Origin: Symbiodinium natans | Lineage: Eukaryota > Sar > Dinophyceae > Suessiales > Symbiodiniaceae | Assembly: GCA_905221605.1 (NCBI GenBank) | Contig: CAJNDS010000191.1 | Location: 431,501-495,500 of the forward strand | DNA: 64,000 nucleotides | Direction of reading: 5' to 3' | Shown here: in pieces, positions 63,821 through 64,000 of the stretch | Position numbering within the stretch: position 1 is the stretch's first letter | Layout of the letters: each line of letters begins with the position of its first letter | Notes under the pieces: generated by a model | Seen by the model: only the letters and a program-made list of their open reading frames with translations | Told to the model about the DNA's origin: nothing | The model's database searches: none | Program-made: the position numbers and the translations under genes

Positions 63821-64000
63821 CAGGGTATGGGGGGCGTTGGGTACCCCTAAACACGAAACCCTAAACCCTAAACCCTGAACCCTCTGGGGGCGAGCAGCCA
63901 AGACACCAAGAGCCTGGGCGCGTAGCCTGGTCGAGCCGTGGGGTCACAATCGCCAGGGGGGGCAACGTTAAGCGTCAGAAGTTTCCAGATTGGGGGCTTA

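Noticed and set aside
1-64000. tRNA, rRNA, CRISPR arrays, bacterial promoters or operons.
   Set aside because: No cloverleaf with a GGTTCGAATCC-like T-loop, no rRNA core motif and no regularly spaced identical repeats with unique spacers were seen; the repeats present are telomere-like or foldback.

Overview
This window looks like nuclear DNA of a dinoflagellate, most plausibly from the Suessiales/Symbiodiniaceae side. Three independent signs support this. (1) Two sites carry the 3' part of the dinoflagellate spliced-leader sequence (DinoSL): 19 exact bases at 21799-21817 and 15 exact bases at 13566-13580, the latter 12 nt before an open ATG reading frame. (2) The one gene whose product is clear, an SLC4-family anion/borate-type transporter on the minus strand (17422-23150), can be read exon by exon only if introns start with GT, GC or GA and end with AG, almost always followed by G. 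That mixed usage is the known dinoflagellate pattern. (3) TTTAGGG, the dinoflagellate (and plant) telomere unit, is scattered in short arrays through the whole window, in both orientations. The exact species cannot be told from sequence alone.

Layout. 0-6.5 kb: TTTAGGG arrays and minus-strand exons (1420-1540, 2405-2504, 2643-2763, 3487-3733, 4178-5261, 6008-6378) around one plus-strand gene (5297-5809). 6.5-14 kb: a phase-consistent four-exon minus gene (8786-9640) and a minus gene beginning at a relict spliced leader (11907-13553). 17.4-23.2 kb: the SLC4 transporter. 26-31 kb: minus exons of unknown function and a plus gene near 31 kb. 32-34 kb: a dense microsatellite block. 34-45 kb: isolated exons and transposon-like palindromes. 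45.5-47.6, 49-51 and 59-61 kb: mostly degenerate telomere-like repeats. 47.7-64 kb: more candidate exons, including two clear cases (51936-52274 and 58402-58584) where the intron is itself a repeat element.

Genes and repeats are tied together. Several families of short foldback elements (70-130 bp, MITE-like) lie both between genes and exactly at intron positions, so they behave as introners. The TTTAGGG arrays also tend to start at exon/intron borders: at four exons the 5' splice site is the first GT or GC of a telomere-like array, and in one place an array sits inside a foldback element between 9-bp direct repeats, as if it had been inserted. No rRNA, tRNA, CRISPR or prokaryotic feature was seen.

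Limits. Apart from SLC4, no product could be named with confidence. Exon calls rest on open frame, natural-looking residue composition, splice motifs and agreement of phase between neighbours. Many stretches are open on both strands, so low-confidence entries may be wrong in strand or frame. No expression or homology search was available.
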